Assembly (NCBI GenBank): GCA_963804245.1
Contig: CAWDPQ010000007.1
Location: 1 to 64,000, forward strand
DNA from: CAWDPQ01 sp963804245
Lineage (GTDB): Bacteria > Acidobacteriota > Vicinamibacteria > Vicinamibacterales > 2-12-FULL-66-21
Reading direction: 5' to 3'
DNA length: 64,000 nt
In this document: positions 35,658-44,883 of the stretch, one piece after another
How positions within the stretch are numbered: the stretch's first letter is position 1
Layout: every line of letters starts with the position of its first letter
Notes under the pieces: generated by a model
The model's database searches: none
Told to the model about the DNA's origin: nothing
Seen by the model: the letters and a program-made list of their open reading frames with translations, nothing else
Position numbers and translations under genes: made by a program

Positions 35658-37522
35658 CGAAAACCGATTCACGCATGACCGTGGCGCAGGCATTGGTCCG
35701 GTTCCTCGCCGCGCAGCGTGTCCGGCGCGACAATCAGGAACAGGCATTCTTCGCCGGCGTGTTCGGCATTTTCGGACATGGCAACGTCGCCGGCATTGGT
35801 GAAGCGCTCGCGCACCGGCCGGCGCCGCTCCCCTTCTACCTGCCGCGCAACGAACAGGCGATGGTGCACACCGCTGCCGCATTCGCCAAGGCGAGCAACC
35901 GGCTGCGCACGCTGGCGTGCACGAGCTCGATCGGCCCGGGCGCGACGAACATGGTCACCGGCGCCGCAGCTGCCACGATCAACCGGTTGCCCGTGCTGCT
36001 GCTGCCCGGCGACATCTTCGCGACGCGATTGCCCGATCCCGTGCTCCAGCAACTGGAATTTCCGAGCTCTCGCGACGCGTCGGTGAATGACTGCTTCAAA
36101 CCGGTCTCGCGATATTGGGATCGCATCAACCGCGCCGAGCAGCTGCCGTCCGCGCTGATGGAGGCCATGCGCGTGCTGACGTCGCCGGCAGACACCGGCG
36201 CCGTCACGCTGGCACTGCCTCAGGACGTCCAGGCCGAAGCCGCGGAGTTTCCACCCGCTCTCTTCGAACCGCGGGTGTGGACGATCCCGCGGAACCGGCC
36301 GGATCGAGCGGCACTGGCCGCCGCGGCTGAGATGATCCGGGCCGCCGCGCGGCCCATCATCGTCGCCGGCGGCGGCGTGCTCTACAGCGAGGCTACGGCA
36401 ACCTTGGGCGCATTCGCTCAGGCGACAGGCATCCCGGTTGGCGAGACGCAAGCGGGGAAAGGTGCGCTGCCCTTCGACAGTCCGCAGTCGGTCGGCGCTA
36501 TTGGCGTCACCGGAACCACCGCCGCGAATCGCCTGGCTCGCGATGCCGACCTGGTCCTCGTCGTCGGCTCCCGGCTCAGTGATTTCACGACCGCGTCGAA
36601 GACGGCGTTTGCGGCGGCCAACGTGCGCTTCGTCGCTATCAACGTCGCCGAGCTCGACGCGCACAAGCACGCGGCGCTGCCGCTCATCGGGGATGCGCGG
36701 GTCACGCTGGAGGAACTGCGGGCCGCACTGGGATCGTGGAGCGTCGCGCCGAAGTACGCGTCGGAGATCGCGTCGCTCAAGGCCGGATGGGAACGTGAGG
36801 TCGACGAGATCTATGCCCCGGCCGGCGGCGCCGTCATGAGCCAGGGCGAAGTGATCGGCATCGTGAACGATTTCAGCGCGCCCGACGCGGTGGTCGTTTG
36901 TGCGGCGGGGAGTCTGCCCGGCGATTTGCACAAGCTGTGGCGAACCCGTACGCCCGGCGGGTATCACCTTGAATACGGGTACTCCTGCATGGGGTACGAG
37001 ATCGCCGGTGGTCTGGGCATCCGCATGGCGCAGCCGGACCGCGACGTATACGTCATGGTCGGAGACGGCTCGTATTTGATGATGGCCCAGGAGATCGCGA
37101 CCGCCGTGCAGGAGAAGGTCAAGCTCACGGTGCTCGTGCTCGACAACCAGGGCTTTGCGAGCATCGGCGGTCTCTCGAAAGCGGTCGGCTGCGACGGATT
37201 CGGCACGCGTTACCAACGGCGCAGTGATTCGGGCGAGCTCGACGGCATGCCCGTCGGTGTCGACTTCACCGCCAACGCGGCGTCGATGGGCGCGCACGCG
37301 GTGCTCGCCGTCAGCCGTTCTGAAATCGAGGCCGCGCTGCGGGACGCGTGGTCGCGCGACGGCGTCAGCGTCATTGTCGTGCCCGTCGACCGCGACAAGA
37401 GTGTCGGGGGTCGCGAATCCTGGTGGGACGTGCCGGTGGCCGAAACGTCTCCACTGCCCGAAGTCCGCCGCGCGCGCGCCGAGTACGAGAAGGCGCGCCG
37501 CAGCGAACGCCATCATCTCTGA
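35654..37522 (+). CDS. iolD: 3D-(3,5/4)-trihydroxycyclohexane-1,2-dione acylhydrolase (IolD)
   Basis: A 622-residue thiamine-diphosphate enzyme opening the ring of the diketo-inositol intermediate to 5-deoxy-glucuronate. The N-terminal pyrimidine-binding domain has FFAGVFGIFGHGNVAGIGEA and YLPRNEQAMVHTAAAFAKAS with the catalytic glutamate in RNEQ. The C-terminal domain carries the ThDP/Mg motif from VMVGDGSYLMMAQEIATAVQ to VLVLDNQGFASIGGLSKAVG. The GTG at 35654 overlaps the iolC stop by four bases, so translation is coupled; an ATG at 35675 is an alternative. Length and motifs are normal. Confidence 0.9.
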   Translation: MTKTDSRMTVAQALVRFLAAQRVRRDNQEQAFFAGVFGIFGHGNVAGIGEALAHRPAPLPFYLPRNEQAMVHTAAAFAKASNRLRTLACTSSIGPGATNMVTGAAAATINRLPVLLLPGDIFATRLPDPVLQQLEFPSSRDASVNDCFKPVSRYWDRINRAEQLPSALMEAMRVLTSPADTGAVTLALPQDVQAEAAEFPPALFEPRVWTIPRNRPDRAALAAAAEMIRAAARPIIVAGGGVLYSEATATLGAFAQATGIPVGETQAGKGALPFDSPQSVGAIGVTGTTAANRLARDADLVLVVGSRLSDFTTASKTAFAAANVRFVAINVAELDAHKHAALPLIGDARVTLEELRAALGSWSVAPKYASEIASLKAGWEREVDEIYAPAGGAVMSQGEVIGIVNDFSAPDAVVVCAAGSLPGDLHKLWRTRTPGGYHLEYGYSCMGYEIAGGLGIRMAQPDRDVYVMVGDGSYLMMAQEIATAVQEKVKLTVLVLDNQGFASIGGLSKAVGCDGFGTRYQRRSDSGELDGMPVGVDFTANAASMGAHAVLAVSRSEIEAALRDAWSRDGVSVIVVPVDRDKSVGGRESWWDVPVAETSPLPEVRRARAEYEKARRSERHHL

Positions 37523-37534
37523 GGCTCAATCGTC

Positions 37535-38432
37535 ATGCGCGTGGCAAACGCCCCATGCTCATGGGGCGCATTGGAATTCGACTGGGCGGGTCCGGCGCCA
37601 TCGTTTGCTCGGGTGCTCGACGAGATGCGGGCCACCGACTACGACGGCACCGAGCTCGGCGACTGGGGATTTCTACCGATTCGAGCCGGCGCCGCTCCGC
37701 GCCGAGCTGTCGACGCGCAAGCTGGAACTGCTCGGCGCCTTCGTACCGGTGGCGTTGACGGACGCCGCGGCGCACGCCGCCGGCGTCGACGCCGCTCTGC
37801 GTGTCGCACGGCTCCTCTCGGCTGTTTCCGGCGACCGTCCGCTCGTCGTGCTCTCCGACGCGACGGCCGCCCATCCCTGGCGCACGGAACGCGCGGGACG
37901 CATCACGCCAGCGGATGGTCTGGACGACAACGAGTGGGGCACGGTTGCAGCCGGCGCCCACGCCATCGCCGCTGCGGTGAAAGAGCAGGCTGGTCTGCGC
38001 ACGGTGTTTCACAATCACTGCGCGACGTTCGTCGAGACGCCCGCCGAGATCGATGAGTTGATGAGCCGCACCGATCCGGCCCTGCTCGGACTGTGCCTGG
38101 ACACCGGACACGCGGCCTTCGGCGGCGGCAATCCGCTCGAGACCTTCGACAAGTGGCACAACCGGATCTGGCACATGCACCTCAAGGACTGCGATCCGGC
38201 GATTCGTGCACGCGCCAGACAAGAGAAGTGGGACTATCCCACTTCGGTTCGAAATGGCGTCTTCTGCGAATTGGGAAAAGGCGAGGTGGACTTTCCGGCC
38301 GTCGTCGACCGGCTGAGACGAATCGGCTACGACGGCTGGCTCGTTGTCGAACAAGACGTGCTGCCGTCGATGGGCACGCCGGCGGAGAGCGCTGGGCGGA
38401 ACCGCGCCTACCTGCGATCGCTCGGTCTCTAG
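37535..38432 (+). CDS. iolE: Inosose dehydratase-type TIM-barrel protein (IolE), frameshifted
   Basis: A xylose-isomerase-like TIM barrel of about 298 codons. It starts at an ATG at 37535 with VANAPCSWGALEF and YDGTELGDWGFLP, then changes frame near 37675 into APLRAELSTRKLELLGAFVP. The second frame runs to the end with TVFHNHCATFVETPAEIDEL, LGLCLDTGHAAFGGGNPLET, IWHMHLKDCDPAIRARA and WLVVEQDVLPSMGT, which include the metal ligands. It would dehydrate 2-keto-myo-inositol to the diketone used by IolD. A single missing base explains the shift, and no sequence is lost. Since the pathway would stop without this step, a sequencing indel is the simpler explanation, but a true inactivation cannot be excluded. 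Confidence 0.82.
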
Positions 38433-38440
38433 GCGTCCTC

Positions 38441-38576
38441 GTGACTTCCGCCTAAAGGCGGAAGCTACGGGCACGGATTCGTGGCTTCCGACTTCAGCCG
38501 AAGAACGGAGGCTACTGATTCGCGGCTCTAGGATCTCGTGGCTTCCGGCTTCAGCCGGAAGAGCGGACGCTACGGG
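38441..38576. repeat. Three tandem REP-like palindromes
   Basis: Three units in the same orientation lie between convergent genes: 38441-38470 (CTTCCGCCTAAAGGCGGAAG core), 38481-38515 (GCTTCCGACTTCAGCCGAAG core) and 38538-38574 (GTGGCTTCCGGCTTCAGCC core). Each begins GTGRCTTCCG and ends near GCTAC. The third overlaps the stop of the amidohydrolase gene. Confidence 0.75.
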
Positions 38577-39972
38577 CCGGGCCTCCGAGTCCTACCCCAA
38601 TCATCCACCTTCAGATCCGGGGATGCGGCAACGGTCTCGAGAAGCCGGGCGAGGCCCGCCTTGTCGTACACGACGCCGCGCGCGAGCACCGCCGCGATGC
38701 GTCGCGTATTCGTGATGTCGCGTAAAGGATCGGCATCGAGCAGGACCAGATCGGCAACCTTCCCTCGCTCGATCGTGCCGACCGAATCGCCAATGCCCAG
38801 GAAGCGAGCGGATCGGCGGGTGGCCCGTTCGAGCGCTTCGGCGGGAGTCATCTTGAGATCGGTAACGAACAGCTTCAGCTCGTCGTGGAGAGAGGAACCC
38901 GGAAAAATATTGAGCACGGCGACATCTGAGCCGGCGAGCAACTCGATACCTGCTTCGTGCATCTCGCGCGCGTAGCCGACGAGCGGATCCCACAACTTGC
39001 GAATCTCCTGCTGCCGCTCTGGCGTCGTTTCCAGCAGCTGCTCCTTCCAGTCGAGGATCGTGAACTTCGACAGGTAACGTCGGCGCGGTTCGACGCGTCC
39101 CTCGTCGTCTGCAACGATGGCGCGCAGGCGATCGATGGGTTCGAGGCCTGCCTGGAAGACGACCAACGTCGGCACGACCGGAACGCCGGCGCGCGCGTAT
39201 CGGCGCCAGGTGTCCATACGGGCGTCGCGCGGAGGATCGTCCGGCCTCGGAATGAACCCGTGCTCGATGTCATCCTGTCCTGCGTCGAGGATCTCGTCAG
39301 GCGTCAGAGCTGGCGGATGGCCGACGACCTTCAGACCGTGTTCGGCGGCTGCCGATTGATCGCGAGATACGTCGCGCGATCCTGGACGGTGCGGATTTTC
39401 AGAAAATCCAGCTCCGTCGCCGCGAGCTGTCGTACGACCCGAGCCGCATCGTCCGGTGATCCGATCGGAATGCGGATGCGATCGAACGGCTCGACCCGCG
39501 CCTCCGGCGGATCCTTGCGCATCCGCTCGATGTTGCGCGCCGCTTCGAGGTAGGGTCCGGCGATGAGCATCCGCGGGCCGACGCGACGTCCCTCGTTCAC
39601 GTCTCGCCGCCAGCGCAGGAGCTCCTCGTGATCGCCGCCCATGTCGCGAATGGTCGTCACGCCGTTGGCCACGAACAGTCCCATGGCGGACGCGCGCGAT
39701 TTCGACAGGTGCGCGTGCATTTCGATCAGTCCAGGAATCAGGTATTGCCCGCGTGCGTCGATGATGCGCGCGCCCGGCGGGATGTCGGTCGTCGCCGCCG
39801 GACCAACGTCGGCGATCCGTTCGCCACGGATGACGACGATTCCGTCGACGAGGGGAGGAGCACCTGTCGCGGAAATGATCGTCGCGCCGCGAATGACGAC
39901 GACAGCAGCAGGCGCTAACGGCTGCACGACGAATGCGGCCGTGAACAGACTCACGAGTACGGTGATCCTCAT
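38570..39972 (-). CDS. Secreted metal-dependent amidohydrolase, frameshifted
   Basis: An amidohydrolase-superfamily protein of about 467 codons in two frames. The N terminus is a signal peptide (ITVLVSLFTAAFVVQPLAPA) followed by VVVIRGATIISATGAPPLVD and the metal motif PGLIEMHAHLSK. The likely bridging lysine is in ATELDFLKIRTV. Near 39360 the frame changes, then AAAEHGLKVVGHPPALTPDE, AGQDDIEHGFIP and GIELLAGSDVAVLNIFPGSS supply the remaining histidines and aspartate. The C terminus is LARGVVYDKAGLARLLE. It is a paralogue in type of the enzyme at 15062-16528. The ATG at 39972 is only one base from a perfect inverted repeat that takes the place of its leader. Confidence 0.78.
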
Positions 39973-39973
39973 C

Positions 39974-40054
39974 GGGGGTCAGATCTTGTTTTTTGCAACT
40001 GTGTCCCATTTCTTAGAACGAGGACAGACCTGCAAAAAACAAGATCTGACCCCC
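39974..40054. repeat. Perfect 24-bp inverted repeat with 33-bp centre (MITE/IS200-like structure)
   Basis: The arms at 39974-39997 and 40031-40054 are exact reverse complements; the left arm begins GGGGGTCAGATCTTG, has six T and ends GCA. The centre contains GTCC and GGAC that could extend pairing. No transposase gene is present. The A+T-richer arms differ from the GC-rich neighbourhood. The structure resembles a non-autonomous element or a recognition site for IS200/REP-associated tyrosine transposases, which is an inference. Confidence 0.8.
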
Positions 40055-40202
40055 AAGGCGATCTGCCCGCCGAGGTGACCACCTATGCCGATTCGGTATG
40101 GCGATAACAATCTCGTATGTCGTCGCCGACCCAAGAGGCCATCTGACAATGGTTTGCCGGGATTTTTCTGGCAGACGGGTTGCTGAAGCGAAGACTCCAA
40201 TC

Positions 40203-41444
40203 ATGTTCGCCATCCTGCGTCTGATCGGGGGACTGTTCTTTCTTTGTCTGGCCTCGCTGACCCTGATCCAGCCGCCGACGCGCGGTCTCTGGGCCGCCAG
40301 CGTTGCCGCGACCGAGTGGGGATACTGGCTCGCACTCGCTGCCATGGTGGTGCTCATCCCGACGCGCGGCAATCCGCGTCTCGGACGCCTGGGCGCGCTC
40401 ATGACCTTGTGTGCCATGGCCCTGTTCCTCATACCGGTCATCCGAGCCAAACAGCTCAATACGACGCTGCCGCCGTCGCTCGAAGCGCGGTTCGGCCCCG
40501 CCGAACGACAGCGCAACGATTTCGCACAGCCGCCGCGGCCCGAGCCTCTCAACCTCGCCGAGCTGCTGCACCCGCTCGAAACGCCACCGATCCGCTACGA
40601 GGAACGGGTATTCGCCACGCACGATGGGCAGGAACTTTCACTGACGGTGTATCGTCCCGCCTACGTTCACGGAGCGGTCCCCGCAGTTCTCGTCGTTCAC
40701 GGCGGCACCTGGCGCGACGGGGACCGGCACGAGTTCGGTCCCTTCAACGCCTATCTTGCCTCGCGTGACTACGTTGTCGTGTCGATGGACTATCGGCTGG
40801 CGCCGAAGTGGCCCTTCCCGGCAGCACGCAACGACGTCCTTGCCGCTGTCGCCTACTTGAAGGTTTACGCGTCGGAGCTGAACATCGACCCGAACCGCAT
40901 TGCGCTGATCGGGCGATCAGGCGGCGCGCAGCTGGCGCTCCTCTCCGCCTACACGGCGCATGAGCCCTCAATCCGCGGCGTCGTGTCGCTCTACGGGCCG
41001 TCCGACCTTCGCTTCGGGTACGACAACCCGGGACCGACGAAGGTGAGCGATACGCGAGCCGCGATTGAGGCGTATCTCGGTGGTGCGCCCGGCGGCAGCA
41101 CCGACAGCGTCTATTACGCCGCGTCCCCCCTCAACTTCGTGAGCGCGTCGTCGCCTCCCTCGCTGTTGGTTCACGGCGACCGCGACCCCATCGTCTCCGC
41201 CGATCACGCCTCGCGACTCGAGGAGCGGCTGCTGCAGGCTGGTGTGAAACACTTCGTCGTGAGGCTGCCGTGGGCGACCCACGGCTGCGACAGGAGCTTC
41301 GGCGGGCCATGTGGCCAGATTGTGACCTATGCCGTCGAGCGCTTCCTCGATTCCGTGCTGGCCGGCCCGAAAGTCCCGAAGGCCGAAACCTCACGCGGCC
41401 GCACCGCCTCGGTCCACACGAAGGGCGCCAAGAAAGGCGGCTGA
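40203..41444 (+). CDS. Alpha/beta hydrolase (carboxylesterase type) with N-terminal membrane segments
   Basis: A 413-residue protein. Residues 1-80 contain three hydrophobic helices (FAILRLIGGLFFLCLASLTL; YWLALAAMVVLIPT; LMTLCAMALFLIPVI). From about residue 150 an esterase domain of the BD-FAE/hormone-sensitive-lipase-like type follows, with the oxyanion motif AVLVVHGGTWRDGDRHEFGP, YRLAPKWPFPAARNDVLAAV, the nucleophile elbow ALIGRSGGAQLALL, the acid in LLVHGDRDPIVSADHASRLE and the histidine in PWATHGCDRSF. It is probably a membrane-anchored esterase; the substrate is unknown. The ATG at 40203 gives a natural membrane start. The frame is intact. Confidence 0.82.
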   Translation: MFAILRLIGGLFFLCLASLTLIQPPTRGLWAASVAATEWGYWLALAAMVVLIPTRGNPRLGRLGALMTLCAMALFLIPVIRAKQLNTTLPPSLEARFGPAERQRNDFAQPPRPEPLNLAELLHPLETPPIRYEERVFATHDGQELSLTVYRPAYVHGAVPAVLVVHGGTWRDGDRHEFGPFNAYLASRDYVVVSMDYRLAPKWPFPAARNDVLAAVAYLKVYASELNIDPNRIALIGRSGGAQLALLSAYTAHEPSIRGVVSLYGPSDLRFGYDNPGPTKVSDTRAAIEAYLGGAPGGSTDSVYYAASPLNFVSASSPPSLLVHGDRDPIVSADHASRLEERLLQAGVKHFVVRLPWATHGCDRSFGGPCGQIVTYAVERFLDSVLAGPKVPKAETSRGRTASVHTKGAKKGG

Positions 41445-41446
41445 TC

Positions 41447-41957
41447 CTATTTCGGGTGACTCGCAATATAGCGCCGCGCAAACTCCTCCAGGTGCGGCGC
41501 GTTGACGAGCCCTACCTTGCGGCCTTCCTCGAGCGCCGCGTCGACGCTGAGACCATCGCGCACGGCACGGCGAATCGCCCAGAAGGCGCCGACACGAATG
41601 GCCGCCGTACAGTGAATGAACATCGGACGGTTCGCCGGATCGTCCGTGATCTTCAGAAACTCGTCGACCTGGACGTCGGTCGGGTTTCGATACACGACGG
41701 GTATGTTGAAATATTTCAGGCCCGCCTGCTCTACCGTAGCCCGTTCTTCATCTGCGCGGTGTTCCGACGGCTGCCGCAGATTCAGCACCGCCTTCACGCC
41801 GTCGGACTTGAGCTTCGCGAAGTGTTCCAGGCGCGGCTGGCCGCCCGTGCAGAACTGCGGCGTCACCTGCAGAAAATTGTGAATCGGCGGCAGCTCCTGC
41901 GTCTGGTGATGGAGCCTGGGACGAAAGCACGAGCAGCAGCGGAAGCAGAAGAGTCAT
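41447..41957 (-). CDS. Exported tyrosine-phosphatase-like (DSP/DUF442-type) protein, frameshifted
   Basis: The ATG at 41957 begins a signal peptide (MTLLLPLLLVLSSQAPSPDA). After a frame change near 41897 the sequence continues LPPIHNFLQVTPQFCTGGQP and RLEHFAKLKSDGVKAVLNLR, then the candidate active site RPMFIHCTAAIRVGAFWAI, in which cysteine and arginine are separated by four residues as in DUF442-type phosphatase-like proteins. About 169 codons in total. It may dephosphorylate a periplasmic substrate, but the loop has AAI in place of the usual glycine-rich residues, so activity is doubtful. Its stop is 2 bases from the convergent esterase stop. Confidence 0.65.
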
Positions 41958-42007
41958 GGCGGGGATTCTATCAGCGCGGTTGCGATAATGGACATCTGCG
42001 GCACACG

Positions 42008-42862
42008 ATGAGACCGGTCATCGCCCTTACGCTCGTCTGGCTCGTCCTCAATCCCGCGACGCGATGGCAGAGCTCGGCCGCACCCCTCCCGGTCAACACC
42101 GAAGCCATCATGCGGAAAGTGCGCGATGCCGCACGCCTCGACTATGAAATCCAGAAGGAGTTCAGTTACCTCGAGCGTCGCCGCGATATCCGGCTCTCCA
42201 CGTTTGGCAAGGTCACGGTCGGACCGCTCCGCACGTTCGAGGTCTATCCATCACCCATCCCGGGCCGCACGTTCAAGCGATTGATCGAAGTCGACGGCAA
42301 GCCGCTCACGGCGCAGGAGCTCGCGCGGCGGGAGGCCGAGCATCAGAAGGATCTGCGCGAACAGGAGGAGCGGCTGCGGGCGGAGACGCCGCGTCAGCGC
42401 GAAAATCGTCTCAAGGCCGAAGCCGACGAGCTGCGCGAGCGAGAGGCCGTCCTCGACGACGCGGTCGCGGTGTTCGAGGTGACATTCACGCGGCGGGAAG
42501 TCGTCGACGGCCAGACACTCCTCATCGGAACCGCCAGGCCCCGGCCCGCGGCGCGCACGACCACCCGCGAAGGGCGGTGGCTGAAGCAATTCGCCGGTGA
42601 CGTGTGGATTTCAGAAAGCGATTCGCAAATCGCCCGCCTCGACATGCGAGCTCTGGACGATGTCTCGATTGGATGGGGCATCGTCGGCCGGGTCCACAAA
42701 GGTAGCCGGTTCGTGTTCGCCCGACGCAAGGTCGACGGCTCCTGGCTCCCCTCGGAGGTCACTTTCGACGCCACCGGCCGCACGCTGCTCTTTCGCCGGT
42801 TCCAGATATCCACGACGACAACCTTCTCCGACTACAAGCGACGGTCGACCCTGGATCGGTGA
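42008..42862 (+). CDS. Secreted hypothetical protein with coiled-coil segment
   Basis: A 284-residue exported protein with a signal peptide (MRPVIALTLVWLVLNPATRW). The mature part begins IMRKVRDAARLDYEIQKEFS and YLERRRDIRLS, followed by a beta-rich part and, at about 100-145, a highly charged helix (REAEHQKDLREQEERLRAE) likely to be a coiled coil. The C-terminal half (WLKQFAGDVWISESDSQIAR, FVFARRKVDGSWLPSEVTFD) resembles outer-membrane lipoprotein-sorting-type beta folds in pattern only. I do not recognise the family. It diverges from the phosphatase-like gene and is followed by REP-like palindromes. Confidence 0.7.
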   Translation: MRPVIALTLVWLVLNPATRWQSSAAPLPVNTEAIMRKVRDAARLDYEIQKEFSYLERRRDIRLSTFGKVTVGPLRTFEVYPSPIPGRTFKRLIEVDGKPLTAQELARREAEHQKDLREQEERLRAETPRQRENRLKAEADELREREAVLDDAVAVFEVTFTRREVVDGQTLLIGTARPRPAARTTTREGRWLKQFAGDVWISESDSQIARLDMRALDDVSIGWGIVGRVHKGSRFVFARRKVDGSWLPSEVTFDATGRTLLFRRFQISTTTTFSDYKRRSTLDR

Positions 42863-42880
42863 GTGTTTGTCGCGGTGAAT

Positions 42881-42939
42881 CTTCCGCCTGAAGGCGGAAG
42901 CCACGCATCATGTTCGTGGCTTCCGGCTTCAGCCGGAAG
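42881..42939. repeat. Head-to-head pair of REP-like palindromes
   Basis: CTTCCGCCTGAAGGCGGAAG with CCAC (42881-42904) and GTGG with CTTCCGGCTTCAGCCGGAAG (42916-42939) face each other in opposite orientation. They are the same family as the units at 38441-38576. They lie between two co-directional genes. Confidence 0.75.
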
Positions 42940-42981
42940 ATCAGCAAACGATCCGAGCCCGAAGGCTGTCTAATAATTGCT

Positions 42982-44883
42982 ATGCGTGTGCTTCGCACCC
43001 TGCTGGTCCTCTCGATTGTCGGCCTGGCGACCCTTACCCCGGCCCTCACGGCCGACCAGAATCGGCCTGCCACGCCGAACCAGCCTGCCCGCGATGGCGG
43101 AGCGGCTGCACCTGCTGTCGGAACGGGGGTGATCACCGGCGTGGTGGTCGTTTCGGGCACCGGCGTGCCGGCGCGCCGCGCGCGTCTGACGCTGGCCAGC
43201 AGCGAACCCCGAATGACCCGCAATGCGGTGGCCGATGAACACGGCCGATTCGCCTTTCCAAACCTCCCGGCCGGCCGCTACTCCCTGATGGCGGTGAAGC
43301 CAGGCCACATCGCCAGCTCATACGGCCAAATGCGTCCCGGACTGCCGGGCACGCCCATTCAGCTCGGTGACGGACAGAAGTTCGACGTGCGCCTGCAGCT
43401 GACTCGCGGCAGTGTCCTCACGGGTGTGGTGCTGGACGAGGACGGCGACGCGATTCCGGGCATCCAGGTGCGCGCGCTGCGGTATGTCTGGCAGAACGGT
43501 CAGCGCACATTGCGTGGTGGAAACGGCGGTTCGACCGACGACCGGGGCGTCTATCGCATCTTCGGTCTGCAGCCAGGCGACTACGTCATAGCCGCCACGC
43601 CGCGCAACCTGGGCGAGCTTCCAAATCCCGGAATCATGCGGGAGCAAGTCGAAGCGATTCGTGAGCGCGCGGCGGCGATGGGGCGAGGCGATCAGCCGAG
43701 ACTGCAGCAGCTCACCGCGAGGATCGAGCAAATGCAAGCAGCCGCGGCGGACGCCGGCGAGGTGCAGGCGACGGGCTACGCCCCCATTTACTATCCCGGC
43801 ACCGTCACTGTGGCACAGGCGGGCGCGGTCACGCTCGGGCCGGGCGAAGAGCGCGCCGGGCTCGACTTCCAGCTTCTGCGCGTGCCGGTTGCACGCATCG
43901 AAGGAGTCGTCGTCAACGGCACCGGCCAGGCCGCTCCAAACATTCAGGTCACGCTCTTGGAAATCGGTCAGGGCGCCCCGGGCATCGGCAACAACGGCGC
44001 GCGCGTCGACAGCGAGGGACGTTTCCGGTTTTCGAACGTGGCCCCAGGTCAGTACCGGATCGCCGCACGCGGCGGCGGCGGAGGCGGACGTGGTCGCGGA
44101 GGCCCGGACAATGCGACTCTTGCCGGCCCGTTGGGACGACGCGGTCTGGCGCCAGCAGCGGCGGGAGATTCAGGTCGGCTCTGGGCCTCAGCCGACGTGA
44201 CGGTTGACGGTCGCGATATCACGGACATCGCGCTGGCGTTGCATCCGGGAGTATCCGCCACCGGGCGCATCGTCTTTCAGGGTTCGTTATCGCAGCCCGC
44301 CGACCTGACACGAATCCGCGTGAGCGTAACTCCCGCGGATCCAGGAGCGGCGCGCGAGCTCAGCCAGCCGGTTACCGGCCGTGTCGAGGCGTCCGGAAGG
44401 TTCACGATTGAAGGAATCACCCCGGGCCGTTACCGCTTGAGCGCGTCGGGGGCCGAGGGTTGGGTGCTCGAATCAGCAGTCGTCGACGGGCAGAACTCGC
44501 TCGACTTTCCCTTCGAGGTCAAGGGCGGTCAGAACCTGGGCTCGGCGGTCATCACATTCAGCGACAGACCGTCGGAGCTGTCCGGCGCGTTGACGGACGA
44601 CCGGGGCCAACCGGCCCCTGGATACACCATCGTTCTGTATCCGTCGGATGAACGGTTCCGCACCACCGACTCGCGGCGGATCCGTACGGCGCGTCCGGCC
44701 ACCGACGGGCGATTCACCTTCGGCTCAATTCCTCCCGGCGAGTACCAGTTGGCGCCGGTGCTGGATGTGGAGCCGGGTTCCTGGTACGACCCGTCGTTCC
44801 TGCAGCAGCTCGACACCACGGCGCTCCGCGTATCGGTCGGCGAGGGTGAAAAGAAAGTTCAGAACATGCGTGTTGGCGGATGA
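42982..44883 (+). CDS. Secreted protein with repeated carboxypeptidase-regulatory-like domains
   Basis: A 633-residue exported protein with a signal peptide (LRTLLVLSIVGLATLTPAL). It contains several transthyretin-like/carboxypeptidase regulatory folds, each with the pattern 'G.V....G.P....V.L' then 'D..GRF.F..L.PG.Y': GVVVVSGTGVPARRARLTLA with FAFPNLPAGRYSLMAVKPGH; GVVLDEDGDAIPGIQVRALR with FGLQPGDYVIAATP; GVVVNGTGQAAPNIQVTLLE with RFSNVAPGQYRIAA; and ALTDDRGQPAPGYTIVLYPS with FTFGSIPPGEYQLAPVLDVE. A Gly-rich spacer (GGGGGGRGRGG) sits near residue 368. Such proteins are abundant in acidobacteria and are thought to be envelope adhesion or carbohydrate-binding modules; no enzymatic domain is seen. 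Confidence 0.83.
   Translation: MRVLRTLLVLSIVGLATLTPALTADQNRPATPNQPARDGGAAAPAVGTGVITGVVVVSGTGVPARRARLTLASSEPRMTRNAVADEHGRFAFPNLPAGRYSLMAVKPGHIASSYGQMRPGLPGTPIQLGDGQKFDVRLQLTRGSVLTGVVLDEDGDAIPGIQVRALRYVWQNGQRTLRGGNGGSTDDRGVYRIFGLQPGDYVIAATPRNLGELPNPGIMREQVEAIRERAAAMGRGDQPRLQQLTARIEQMQAAAADAGEVQATGYAPIYYPGTVTVAQAGAVTLGPGEERAGLDFQLLRVPVARIEGVVVNGTGQAAPNIQVTLLEIGQGAPGIGNNGARVDSEGRFRFSNVAPGQYRIAARGGGGGGRGRGGPDNATLAGPLGRRGLAPAAAGDSGRLWASADVTVDGRDITDIALALHPGVSATGRIVFQGSLSQPADLTRIRVSVTPADPGAARELSQPVTGRVEASGRFTIEGITPGRYRLSASGAEGWVLESAVVDGQNSLDFPFEVKGGQNLGSAVITFSDRPSELSGALTDDRGQPAPGYTIVLYPSDERFRTTDSRRIRTARPATDGRFTFGSIPPGEYQLAPVLDVEPGSWYDPSFLQQLDTTALRVSVGEGEKKVQNMRVGG

Noticed and set aside
35669..37516. 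Minus-strand reading frame of 615 codons
   Set aside because: It mirrors iolD, which is intact and has the ThDP motifs; the antisense product is Arg/Asp/His-rich.
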